Below, piece after piece: positions 1-6,639 of a DNA stretch of 10,024 nt (the stretch's first letter is position 1; every line of letters starts with the position of its first letter). The notes below the pieces were generated by a model, which saw only the letters and a program-made list of their open reading frames with translations, did no database searches and was not told the DNA's origin. Origin of the DNA: JAGTRP01 sp035255045 (GTDB lineage Bacteria; Pseudomonadota; Gammaproteobacteria; Burkholderiales; Rhodocyclaceae); the NCBI GenBank assembly GCA_035255045.1, contig DATFAA010000053.1:1-10024 (forward strand), read 5' to 3'. Position numbers and translations under genes: made by a program.

Positions 1-109
1 CAGCCCCCCGGTCCGCCGGCGCCTTCCGACCACCGCTCTCCCCGGACCGCCGGGCAGCATCGCCGGCGGCCAGGGCGCGAGGGGGGCACAAGAACAAGGA
101 AACGACGCA

Positions 110-1114
110 ATGCAACGATCGATCGTGCTGTCGGGCCTGCGCCCGACTGTTCTGCCCGTGCTGATGCCGGGCCTGGTGACTGCCGTGGTCGTCGCCTTCG
201 CGGCGACCTTCGTTTCAGAGCACTACGGCGGCCCCCAATTCCTCTACGCCCTGCTCTTCGGCATGGCCTTCAATTTCCTGGCCGACGAACCCCGCAGCAA
301 GCCCGGCATCGACTTCGCCGGCCGGCAGGTGCTGCGCTTCGGCGTCGCCCTCCTCGGAGTGCGCATCACCCTGGTCCAGATCGCCGCCCTTGGGGTGACC
401 CCGGTGGTCCTGGTGCTGATCGGGGTGGCGAGCACCATCCTGTTCGGCACCTGGCTGAGCCGACTCCTGCGGCGGCCCGTCACCGAGGGCGTGCTGAGCG
501 GCGGCGCCGTCGCCATCTGCGGCGCATCGGCGGCCCTCGCCATCTCGGCGGTGCTGCCCCGCAACGAGCACAGCCAGCGCTTCACCCTGCTGACCGTGGT
601 GGGGGTGACCGCCCTCTCCACCCTGGCCATGATCGTCTACCCGGCCCTGGTCGAGCTGCTTCATTTCAATCCCCACCTGGCCGGCATCTTCCTCGGCGGC
701 ACCATCCACGACGTTGCCCAGGTGGTGGGCGCCGGCTACATGATCTCGCCCGAGGCCGGCGACACCGCCACCTTCGTCAAGCTCTTGCGGGTCGCCCTGC
801 TGGTGCCGGTGGTGCTTATCCTGTCGCTCCTTTTCCGGGGGCGGCACGACAGCGCCAAGGCTCCCATGTTCCCGACCTTCCTCGTCGGCTTCGTGGTCCT
901 GCTGATCCTGAACAGCGTCGGGCTCGTCCCCAAGCACGCGGGTGATATGCTTTCGGCCCTGTCGCGCTGGTGCCTGGTGGCCGCCATTTCGGCCATCGGG
1001 GTCAAGACCTCCTTCCGGGACCTGCGCGAACTCGGCTGGCAGCCGGTACTGATGATGGTCACCGAGACCCTGTTCCTGGCCCTCCTCATCGGCGCCGGGC
1101 TGCTGATGTTGTAG
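110..1114 (+). CDS. yeiH: YeiH/UPF0324 family putative sulfate exporter
   Basis: 334-residue, very hydrophobic inner-membrane protein with roughly ten predicted helices, close to the usual length of the family (E. coli YeiH is about 350 residues). Family-typical segments are visible: FGVALLGVRITL near residues 77-88, SGGAVAICGASAALA near 130-144, and GGTIHDVAQVVGAGY near 196-210, whose His-Asp pair sits in a membrane segment and is a hallmark of the family. Family members are annotated as putative sulfate exporters; the substrate is not proven for most of them. The ATG is preceded by an AAGGAAA ribosome site about seven bases upstream. The frame stays open to the left window edge, but the upstream residues are low-complexity Gly/Pro/Arg and unlike the family N-terminus, so I keep this start. 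It is the first gene of a same-strand group with an MFS permease and a LysR regulator. The family is confident; the substrate is uncertain. Confidence 0.9.
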   Translation: MQRSIVLSGLRPTVLPVLMPGLVTAVVVAFAATFVSEHYGGPQFLYALLFGMAFNFLADEPRSKPGIDFAGRQVLRFGVALLGVRITLVQIAALGVTPVVLVLIGVASTILFGTWLSRLLRRPVTEGVLSGGAVAICGASAALAISAVLPRNEHSQRFTLLTVVGVTALSTLAMIVYPALVELLHFNPHLAGIFLGGTIHDVAQVVGAGYMISPEAGDTATFVKLLRVALLVPVVLILSLLFRGRHDSAKAPMFPTFLVGFVVLLILNSVGLVPKHAGDMLSALSRWCLVAAISAIGVKTSFRDLRELGWQPVLMMVTETLFLALLIGAGLLML

Positions 1115-1120
1115 ACGGCA

Positions 1121-1145
1121 CGCCACGCCGAAGGTCGGCGTGGCG
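1121..1145 (+). terminator. 10-bp hairpin between yeiH and the MFS gene (weak terminator or mRNA processing hairpin)
   Basis: A perfect 10-bp inverted repeat (arms CGCCACGCCG and CGGCGTGGCG, loop AAGGT) begins six bases after the yeiH stop codon. Only a short T run (GTTTCC) follows, so it is a poor intrinsic terminator by the usual rule. The next gene starts 20 bases downstream with its own ribosome site. It could partly terminate yeiH transcription or protect the 3' end of a processed yeiH message. Confidence 0.55.
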
Positions 1146-1165
1146 GTTTCCACTGCGGAGGGGCG

Positions 1166-2464
1166 ATGGCGGTTTCCGAAAGCGAGCGGACGAGTTGGCT
1201 GGCCTGGCTGTGCGCCAGCCGGGTGGCCCTGTCCCTCATCTTCACGGCCTACTCGGGCATCCTGCCTCTGGTACGCAGCGAGTGGGGCATGTCGGCGACC
1301 CAGGCGGCGACCATCCAGAGCGCCTGGCACCTGGGCTTCCTGATCTCCCTGTTCGCGGTGGGCATGCTGGCGGACCGCTTCGGCGCCCGCCGCACCTATC
1401 TGACGGCGAGCGTCTTCGCCTCCCTGGCCGCCCTCGCCTTCGCCACCCTGAGCCACGACTATTGGTCGGCCCTGCTCCTCTACGGGCTGGCGGGGCTGTG
1501 CTCCGGCGGCTCCTACACCCCCGGCCTCGCCATCATCTACCAGCACGCCAGCGCGGCGCGGCGCGGGCGGGCCATGGGCTGGTTCATCGCCTCCAGTTCC
1601 CTCGGCTACGCCGCTTCCCTGGGCATCGCCGCCCTCGTCACCCAGTACGGCTCGTGGCGCCTGGGGCTTCTCATCTCCGCTGCCGCCGCTGTGCTCGGGG
1701 CCCTCTTCGGCCGCCTGGCCCTCGCCGGGCTCGCCGACCACCGCCCGACGCCGCCGGCCGGCGCCCAGATGCTGCACGGCCTGATCGAAACCCTGCGAGA
1801 CAAGCGGGCCATGGCCTGCAACTGGGCCTACGCCTTCCATTGCTGGGAGCTCCTCGGCCTGTGGGCCTGGCTGCCCAGCTTCCTGGGCGCGGCTGCGGCC
1901 GGCAGCCTGGGCCACGGCAGCAGCTTGGGCATTGCCATCGCCGGCCTGGCCCACCTGATCGCCGTCATCGGCAGCATCGTCGGGGGCGGCGCCTCGGACC
2001 GCTTCGGCCGCGCCCGGGTCATGCTGGCCATGGCTCTCTTCAGCTTGGCCGGTTCGTTCTCCATCGGCTGGCTGTCCGGCGCTTCCTTCTGGCTGCTGGC
2101 CGGGGTCGCCGCCCTCTACAACCTGGCCGCCATCGCCGATTCGTCGGTCTACTCAACCGCCCTGGCCGAAAGCGTGCCGGCATCCCGTTTGGGCGCCGCC
2201 TACTCGGTCCGCTCGGTCCTGGGCTTCGGGGCCGGCGCCGTGAGCCCGGTGGTGTTCGGCGGCGTCCTCGACCTGGCGCGCACCGGCTTTGGCGCCAGTT
2301 CGACGGTCGCCTGGGGCTTGGCTTGGAGTTCCCTCGGGATCGGCGCCCTGCTCACCCCGCTCATGATCCTGCGCTTCGAACGGCTGCGCCGGCAGGCGGC
2401 GGTCCGGCATAATGTTGATAGAGTCATTTCCGGCCCAGAACGATGCCCTCGATCCGCACCCTGA
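1166..2464 (+). CDS. MFS family transporter, substrate unknown
   Basis: 432-residue major facilitator superfamily permease with about 12 predicted helices. The MFS loop 2-3 signature appears as GMLADRFGARRTYL at residues 66-79, and a second half-repeat version, GGGASDRFGRARVM, at about 273-286. The basic loop RRGRAMGWF near 132-140 also fits the fold. The central cytoplasmic loop lies around residues 185-215. The start at 1166 has a GGAGGGG ribosome site just upstream (1157-1163), slightly close. The gene lies 51 bases after yeiH and its 3' end overlaps the LysR gene by 22 bases, which suggests translational coupling. The C-terminal tail after the last helix is Arg-rich. Nothing in the sequence fixes the substrate; neighbouring a putative sulfate exporter and a LysR regulator suggests a small organic or inorganic anion, but this is inference. 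Confidence 0.9.
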   Translation: MAVSESERTSWLAWLCASRVALSLIFTAYSGILPLVRSEWGMSATQAATIQSAWHLGFLISLFAVGMLADRFGARRTYLTASVFASLAALAFATLSHDYWSALLLYGLAGLCSGGSYTPGLAIIYQHASAARRGRAMGWFIASSSLGYAASLGIAALVTQYGSWRLGLLISAAAAVLGALFGRLALAGLADHRPTPPAGAQMLHGLIETLRDKRAMACNWAYAFHCWELLGLWAWLPSFLGAAAAGSLGHGSSLGIAIAGLAHLIAVIGSIVGGGASDRFGRARVMLAMALFSLAGSFSIGWLSGASFWLLAGVAALYNLAAIADSSVYSTALAESVPASRLGAAYSVRSVLGFGAGAVSPVVFGGVLDLARTGFGASSTVAWGLAWSSLGIGALLTPLMILRFERLRRQAAVRHNVDRVISGPERCPRSAP

Positions 2465-3315
2465 AAATCTTCCTCGCCGTCGCCAAGCACGGCACGTTCG
2501 CCGCCGCCGGCAAGCGGATCGGCTTGACGGCCGCCGCCGTCGGCCTGCAGATCCGCGCTCTCGAAGAGGACTTGAACCAGGTGTTGTTCGACCGCAGCGC
2601 CCGGGCCGTGGTCCTCAATACGGCCGGCCGCAAGCTGGTGCCCCAGGTCGAGGAGCTGGTCCAGCGCTACGAGGTGCTGTCGGCGGGCGACGGCGACGAG
2701 CTGGCCGGCACTGTGGTCATGGGAGCCCTGGTGTCGGCCCTCATGGGCGCCTTCGCCGACGCCCTGTGGACGGTGAAGCGGGAGCATCCGCGCCTCGACG
2801 TCCGCCTCCTGGCCGGTCTTTCGTCCGATTTCACCAACATGGTCGAGCGCGGCGAACTGGACGCCGCGGTCATCACCCGGCCGCCGGGCCCCCTGCCCTC
2901 CAATCTGGTGTGGACGGCGCTCTACACCGAGCCCATGGTCCTGATCGTGCCCCGGCGGCCCCATTTCGACCTCTCCGACGATCCCCTGGAAATGCTCCGG
3001 GACGCGCCCTTCCTGCGCTTCGACCGCCACACCTGGACCGGCTTCCTGGTGAACGCGGCCCTCGACCAATGCGGCGTCGAGGTGCGGGACGAGATGGAGC
3101 TCAATTCGGTGGAGGCCATCATCGAGATCGTGCGCCAGGGCTTCGGGGTCTCCATCGTTCCCCAGCTCGCCAACGTCCGCTGGGATCGGGACGATGCCCT
3201 GCGGGTCATCCCCCTGCCGGGCAGCGACGTGCAGCGGGATGTCGGACTGCTCGAACGCAGCAGCCACAGCCGCACCCGGTTCACGGGCGCCATCAAGGAA
3301 TGCTTCTGCCAATAG
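2443..3315 (+). CDS. LysR-type transcriptional regulator
   Basis: 290-residue LysR-type regulator, of normal family length. The N-terminal winged helix-turn-helix occupies about residues 1-60: TLKIFLAVAKHGTFAAAGKRIGL, the recognition helix region TAAAVGLQIRALEEDL, then LFDRSARAVVLNTAGRKL. The rest (about 89-290) is the periplasmic-binding-like effector domain, including the typical late stretch IIEIVRQGFGVSIVPQ near residues 226-241. One oddity is Gly where most LysR proteins have Ser after the TxxAV turn (AVG instead of AVS), and Asn instead of Gly after EEDL. The start overlaps the MFS gene end by 22 bases and lacks a strong ribosome site, so it is probably translated by coupling. It most likely regulates the adjacent transporter genes; a role at the downstream fpr promoter, 178 bases away, is possible but unsupported. 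Confidence 0.93.
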   Translation: MPSIRTLKIFLAVAKHGTFAAAGKRIGLTAAAVGLQIRALEEDLNQVLFDRSARAVVLNTAGRKLVPQVEELVQRYEVLSAGDGDELAGTVVMGALVSALMGAFADALWTVKREHPRLDVRLLAGLSSDFTNMVERGELDAAVITRPPGPLPSNLVWTALYTEPMVLIVPRRPHFDLSDDPLEMLRDAPFLRFDRHTWTGFLVNAALDQCGVEVRDEMELNSVEAIIEIVRQGFGVSIVPQLANVRWDRDDALRVIPLPGSDVQRDVGLLERSSHSRTRFTGAIKECFCQ

Positions 3316-3361
3316 CCGTCAGGCCCGCCAGGAGCGGGATTTGGCGGAGTGCCGGGGTGCC

Positions 3362-3398
3362 TTATAACGGAGCGCTATAAATACCGGTGAATTAATTC
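3362..3398. promoter_or_regulatory. Palindrome cluster upstream of fpr, possible operator
   Basis: Three palindromes sit in 37 bases of AT-rich DNA inside an otherwise GC-rich window. TTATA-N9-TATAA lies at 3362-3380, ACCGGT at 3383-3388, and the perfect 10-mer GAATTAATTC at 3389-3398. They lie directly upstream of a candidate fpr promoter, where an activator or repressor site is expected. The spaced TTATA/TATAA arms have the general layout of a LysR-type site, but the match is too loose to name the protein. Confidence 0.35.
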
Positions 3399-3400
3399 TT

Positions 3401-3428
3401 TTTGTGTCTGCTATTGCTTCACTACACT
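3401..3428 (+). promoter_or_regulatory. Candidate sigma-70-type promoter for fpr
   Basis: A TACACT element at 3423-3428 resembles a -10 box, with a weak -35-like TTTGTG at 3401-3406 (16-base spacing), or alternatively TTGTGT one base later (15). It would give a 5' leader of about 55-60 bases before the GTG start of fpr. The poor -35 would fit an activator-dependent promoter, consistent with the palindromes just upstream. Assigned by eye only. Confidence 0.3.
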
Positions 3429-3493
3429 GTGATCGCTTCGGACTTTGACACCGCTTCCTCTTCCCGCCTTGTTCTGATCCAGGAAACAGCACT

Positions 3494-4270
3494 GTGAGCA
3501 ACTTCATTTCGGAAACCGTCCTGTCCGTCCACCACTGGAACGACAGCCTGTTCACCTTCCGCACCTCCCGGGACCCCGGCCTGCGCTTCAACAACGGCCA
3601 GTTCGTGATGATCGGGCTGGAAGTGAACGGCAAGCCCCTGATGCGGGCCTACAGCATTGCCAGCGCCAACTACGAAGAGCACCTGGAGTTCTTCAGCATC
3701 AAGGTTCAGGATGGCCCGCTGACCTCCCGGCTGCAGCATCTGCAGCCCGGCGACAAGCTGCTGGTCAGCAAGAAGCCGACGGGCACCCTGGTGCTGCGCG
3801 ACCTCCATCCCGGCAAGCGCCTGTTCCTGTTCGCCACGGGCACCGGCCTCGCCCCCTTCATGAGCCTCATCCACGACCCGGAAACCTACGAGCGCTTCGA
3901 AAAGGTCATCCTGATCCACGGCGTGCGCTGGACCAGCGAACTGGCCTACCACGACTACATCGAGCAGGACTTGAGGGAGCACGAGTACCTGGGCGACGTG
4001 ATCCGGGACCAGCTCATCTACTACCCGACGGTCACCCGGGAGCCTTTCCGCAACGAGGGACGGCAGACCGACCTCGTGCGCTCCGGCAAGCTCTTCGAGG
4101 ACATCGGCCAGCCGCCCCTCGATCCGGCGACGGACCGGGCGATGATCTGCGGCAGCCCGGCGATGCTGAAGGAGATTTCTGCCATGCTCGACGGCTACGG
4201 CATGCGGATTTCCCCGCACACCGGCGAGATGGGCGATTACGTCATCGAGCGCGCCTTCGTGGAGCAGTGA
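3494..4270 (+). CDS. fpr: Ferredoxin--NADP(+) reductase (subclass I bacterial FPR)
   Basis: 258-residue cytosolic FAD flavoprotein that moves electrons between NADPH and ferredoxin or flavodoxin; family members serve redox homeostasis, Fe-S cluster supply and oxidative-stress defence. Length matches bacterial FPRs. FAD-domain motifs are RAYS at residues 51-54 and GPLTSRL at 74-80. The NADP domain shows ATGTGLAPF at 114-122, HGVR at 142-145, YYPTVTREPF at about 176-185 and CGSPAML at 219-225. The C-terminus YVIERAFVEQ ends two residues beyond the FAD-stacking Phe position, as in subclass-I enzymes such as those of Azotobacter and Pseudomonas, rather than in Tyr. The start is GTG with AGGAAA at 3481-3486. 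It is a single-gene unit that converges with ybaL. The regulator is not shown, though the palindromes upstream are candidate sites. Confidence 0.95.
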   Translation: MSNFISETVLSVHHWNDSLFTFRTSRDPGLRFNNGQFVMIGLEVNGKPLMRAYSIASANYEEHLEFFSIKVQDGPLTSRLQHLQPGDKLLVSKKPTGTLVLRDLHPGKRLFLFATGTGLAPFMSLIHDPETYERFEKVILIHGVRWTSELAYHDYIEQDLREHEYLGDVIRDQLIYYPTVTREPFRNEGRQTDLVRSGKLFEDIGQPPLDPATDRAMICGSPAMLKEISAMLDGYGMRISPHTGEMGDYVIERAFVEQ

Positions 4271-4317
4271 GGGCTGCCTTCCGGCCGGCAAGAGGCGGAC
4301 GGAGGCGGCAACCCGCC

Positions 4318-6033
4318 CTATTCCCGCTGCTCCTGGCCGCGGGGCGAAGCGAACCGATCCAGCACATGGCTGATCATTCCCTTCGCCAGTTCCTCCTCGC
4401 CAAAGAACACCGCACCGATCCTGTCCTTGCGAAGGAGCTTGGACTCGGTTTCGCTGTGAGTCCGCAGCACCACTTCGATATCCGGATTCAGGGTCCGGGC
4501 GGTTTCGGCCATCTGGCGCAGGTTGATGGGATCGGGGGTGGCGATGACCAGCATGGCCGCCTGGGCGATGTGGGCCTGGATCAAGGCCGCCGGGTCGGCC
4601 CCATTGCCGGACACGGCAGGCTTGCCCTGATTGCGCAGCGCCTCGACCTGTTCCCGGTTCTGCTCCACGACGACGTAGGGGATTTGCCGCCCGTCGAGGG
4701 CGCCGGCGATACGTCGCCCCACCCGCCCGTAGCCCACTAGCACCACCTGTCCTTCGAGATACCTGCGCTCGGTGCCCATCGGCAGGTCGGCGAACGGATC
4801 CTGGCGGCTCTCCAGGCTGCGCGCCAACCCGGACCGCCCCAGAGCCCAGCGCCGGAGCAGCGCGGCGGAGGCGAAGACCAAGGGGTTGAGGGCGATGGAA
4901 ATCAGGGCGCCGGCCAGAACCAGGCTCACTCCCTCCTTGGGCAGGATGCCGAGGGACATGCCCAGCCCGGCAAGGATGAACGAGAACTCGCCGATCTGGG
5001 CCAGGCTGGCCGCCACCGTCAGCGCCGTGGTGAGCGGATAGCGGAACGCCAGCACCAGGGCCATTGCCGCGATGGACTTGCCGACGATGATGATGAACAC
5101 CACCCCCAGCACATGGAGCGGCTGATCCATCAGGACCGCCGGATCGAAGAGCATCCCGACGGCAACGAAGAACAGCACCGAGAAGGCGTCGCGCAGCGGC
5201 AGGGACTCCTGGGCGGCACGATGGCTGAATTCGGATTCCCGCATCACCATGCCCGCGAAGAAGGCTCCCAGGGCGAAGGAAACGCTGAAAAGCTGCGCCG
5301 CCCCGTAGGCGATGCCGATGGCGGCGGCGACGACGGCCAGGGTGAACAGCTCCCGCGAGCCGGTGCGGGCGATCTGCCACAACAGCCATGGCAAGGCACG
5401 GCGCCCCGCGACCAGCATCAGGGCGATGAAGGCCCCGACCTCGAGCAGGGTCCGTATGATGGTGCGCCCCAGGTGGCCGTCTCCATCGGCCGCGCTGCCG
5501 GCACCTCCGAGCATGCCCGCCAAGGGCGGCAGTAGTACCAGGATCAGCACGGTGGCGAGGTCCTCGACCACGAGCCAGCCCACCGCGATGCGGCCGTTCA
5601 TGGTGTCCAGGACTCCCCGTGCCTCCAGGGCCTTCAGGAGCACGACCGTGCTGGCGCATGACAGGGAGAGTCCGAAGACGAGCGCCGCCCCGGGCGCCCA
5701 CCCCCACCACCAGGCCATTGCGGCGCCCAGCACGGTCGCCAGCCCCATCTGCGCCACGGCCCCGGGCAGGGCAATGCGCCTGACGGCGAGGAGATCGCTC
5801 AGGGAGAAATGCAGGCCCACGCCGAACATCAGCAGCATGACCCCGATCTCGGACAATTGGGAGGCGGTTACCACATCGGCGACGAATCCAGGCGTCGCCG
5901 GGCCGATGGCAATGCCTGCCACCAGATAGCCGACCAGCGCGGGAACCTTGAGGCGCTCGGCAATGAAACCGAGGATCAGGGCGGAGCTGAAGGCGGCCGC
6001 CAGGGTCGTGATCAGGGATACGTTATGTTCCAT
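4318..6033 (-). CDS. ybaL: YbaL/Kef-type CPA2 monovalent cation/proton antiporter with TrkA-N domain
   Basis: 571-residue inner-membrane antiporter of the CPA2 family. Residues 1 to about 390 form the Na+/H+ exchanger-like membrane domain with about 12 helices: LVGYLVAGIAIGP near the N-terminus, then MLLMFGVGLHFSLSDLL, GWLVVEDLATVLILVLLPP with the Glu-Asp ion-binding region, SFALGAFFAGMV and SLAQIGEFSFILAGLGMSLG. A cytoplasmic TrkA-N (RCK) Rossmann domain begins near residue 428 with VVLVGYGRVGRRIAG and runs to about 560; it likely binds a nucleotide and gates transport. Size and domain order match E. coli YbaL (about 560 residues), and this is closer to YbaL than to KefB or KefC. The ATG follows an A-rich stretch (AAACGAAA) with no clear Shine-Dalgarno, which is unusual beside its neighbours. 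The expected role is K+ or Na+ efflux and pH or stress homeostasis. A terminator lies 50 bases upstream in the same direction. Confidence 0.92.
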   Translation of the reverse strand: MEHNVSLITTLAAAFSSALILGFIAERLKVPALVGYLVAGIAIGPATPGFVADVVTASQLSEIGVMLLMFGVGLHFSLSDLLAVRRIALPGAVAQMGLATVLGAAMAWWWGWAPGAALVFGLSLSCASTVVLLKALEARGVLDTMNGRIAVGWLVVEDLATVLILVLLPPLAGMLGGAGSAADGDGHLGRTIIRTLLEVGAFIALMLVAGRRALPWLLWQIARTGSRELFTLAVVAAAIGIAYGAAQLFSVSFALGAFFAGMVMRESEFSHRAAQESLPLRDAFSVLFFVAVGMLFDPAVLMDQPLHVLGVVFIIIVGKSIAAMALVLAFRYPLTTALTVAASLAQIGEFSFILAGLGMSLGILPKEGVSLVLAGALISIALNPLVFASAALLRRWALGRSGLARSLESRQDPFADLPMGTERRYLEGQVVLVGYGRVGRRIAGALDGRQIPYVVVEQNREQVEALRNQGKPAVSGNGADPAALIQAHIAQAAMLVIATPDPINLRQMAETARTLNPDIEVVLRTHSETESKLLRKDRIGAVFFGEEELAKGMISHVLDRFASPRGQEQRE

Positions 6034-6082
6034 TTTCGTTTGGCGTATCTAGCCGCCGTTGGCTGACGAGGGCCCTGTTGCG

Positions 6083-6112
6083 AAAACAAAAAGGCCGCCC
6101 TCGAGGGCGGCC
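6083..6112 (-). terminator. Strong intrinsic terminator reading on the - strand, just upstream of ybaL
   Basis: A perfect palindrome has arms GGCCGCCC (6093-6100) and GGGCGGCC (6105-6112) around TCGA. On the - strand it is followed directly by TTTTTGTTTT (6092-6083), the classical hairpin plus U-tract. There is no T-tract on the + side, so it acts only on leftward transcripts. It begins 16 bases past the stop of the small - strand ORF and ends about 50 bases before the ybaL start codon, so it either ends the small gene or attenuates readthrough into ybaL. Confidence 0.9.
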
Positions 6113-6128
6113 TCTCATGCGGCAGCGG

Positions 6129-6335
6129 TCAGATGCCAGCCGGCGCCGCCTGGATGGGAAGCAGGGACCGGGCGGAAACAATGAAGCGCTTTCTCGCGCC
6201 CCCTCCGAGTTGCCGTTCAACCTCCCACATGGCTAGTCCATTGACGACGGCTACCTGCTGGATTGCTGTCACGACTTCGCCGATCTTTACACAGAGGTAG
6301 TCGGCACCGCGTTGGATAGAGCTCTTTACTTTCAT
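6129..6335 (-). CDS. Small hypothetical protein upstream of ybaL
   Basis: A 68-residue ORF on the - strand that I do not recognise. It starts MKVKSSIQRGADYLCVKIGE and has a central amphipathic stretch (EVVTAIQQVAVVNGLAMWEVERQ), a basic patch GGGARKRF and a hydrophobic, Pro/Ala-rich end. I see no signal peptide, membrane helix or known motif. I chose the ATG at 6333-6335 because GGAG lies ten bases upstream; the frame is open to an earlier ATG at 6369-6371 (80 residues), which has only a too-close AGG. The best support that it is real is the intrinsic terminator 16 bases after its stop, on the same strand. Codon use looks less GC-biased than its neighbours, which weakens the coding case and leaves open a regulatory RNA or a leader for ybaL. 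Confidence 0.5.
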   Translation of the reverse strand: MKVKSSIQRGADYLCVKIGEVVTAIQQVAVVNGLAMWEVERQLGGGARKRFIVSARSLLPIQAAPAGI

Positions 6336-6639
6336 CGACTGAAGTCTCCGATGGGTGAGGAACAGAAGCATCCTAGCGGAATCTGATGCCGGAGAAGCCG
6401 GATAAAAACTACATGATTCTTCGAATTAACCGGGAACGTCGCGGAAATCGTTGCCGGGCGTGGGGCTGCGCAGGCTTGTAGCAGAGGCCGTCCTGATCTC
6501 CAGAGCCGGACAGGCATTGAACTTGTCAAAGATGTAATCGGCCAGCCACCCTGTGGACGGTATCGACGGTCTACGCTGGTATCGGCTGGCCCCCGGGGCA
6601 CGCAAGATCCACCTTCATGAACCTCTCTGGAGAACTCCC
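6336..6639. other. Intergenic stretch of about 300 bases without a clear gene
   Basis: This region separates the leftward small ORF from the rightward exported-protein gene, so it should hold divergent promoters. Its part around 6400-6440 (TAAAAACTACATGATTCTTCG and following) is more AT-rich than the surroundings and contains the palindrome TTCGAA. TTGTCA (6523-6528) is a good -35-like hexamer on the + strand, but no -10 lies at the right distance; the mirror TTGACA on the - strand also lacks a partner. ORFs crossing the stretch have no recognisable protein features. I cannot name a specific regulatory element here. Confidence 0.5.

Noticed and set aside
1..109. Possible end of an upstream gene or N-terminal extension of yeiH
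   Set aside because: All three + frames are open only because of GC content; the translations are Pro/Gly/Arg-rich. Repeated CCGCCGG/CCGGCGG runs could fold, but no T-tract or clear terminator follows.
215..1954. 579-codon open frame antisense to yeiH and the MFS gene
   Set aside because: Gly/Gln/Glu/Ala-rich low-complexity translation with no domain; an artefact of high GC opposite two well-supported genes.
970..2412. 480-codon + strand frame overlapping the MFS gene
   Set aside because: Arg/Pro/Gly-rich shadow in another frame of a clear MFS permease.
2200..3312. 370-codon frame antisense to the LysR gene
   Set aside because: Shadow frame; no family features, whereas the opposite strand has a full LysR HTH and effector domain.
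3324..3347. Terminator after the LysR gene
   Set aside because: Two competing 5-6-bp stems (CCCGC/GCGGG and CCGCCA/TGGCGG) and only a three-base T run; too weak to call.
4271..4317. Terminator between convergent fpr and ybaL
   Set aside because: Only short GC palindromes (CCGGCCGG) without a usable loop or T-tract are visible.
3422..5710. 762-codon - strand open frame across fpr and ybaL
   Set aside because: It runs opposite fpr and in another frame of ybaL; its translation is Arg/Gly/Pro-rich with no recognisable motif, while both real genes have complete family signatures.
6332..6601. 89-codon - strand ORF upstream of the small hypothetical gene
   Set aside because: No ribosome site, no domain and a composition like noncoding DNA; it overlaps the start of the better-supported small ORF.
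6553..6639. 29-residue N-terminal extension of the small exported protein
   Set aside because: It would bury the signal peptide inside the protein; the ATG at 6640 has a good ribosome site.
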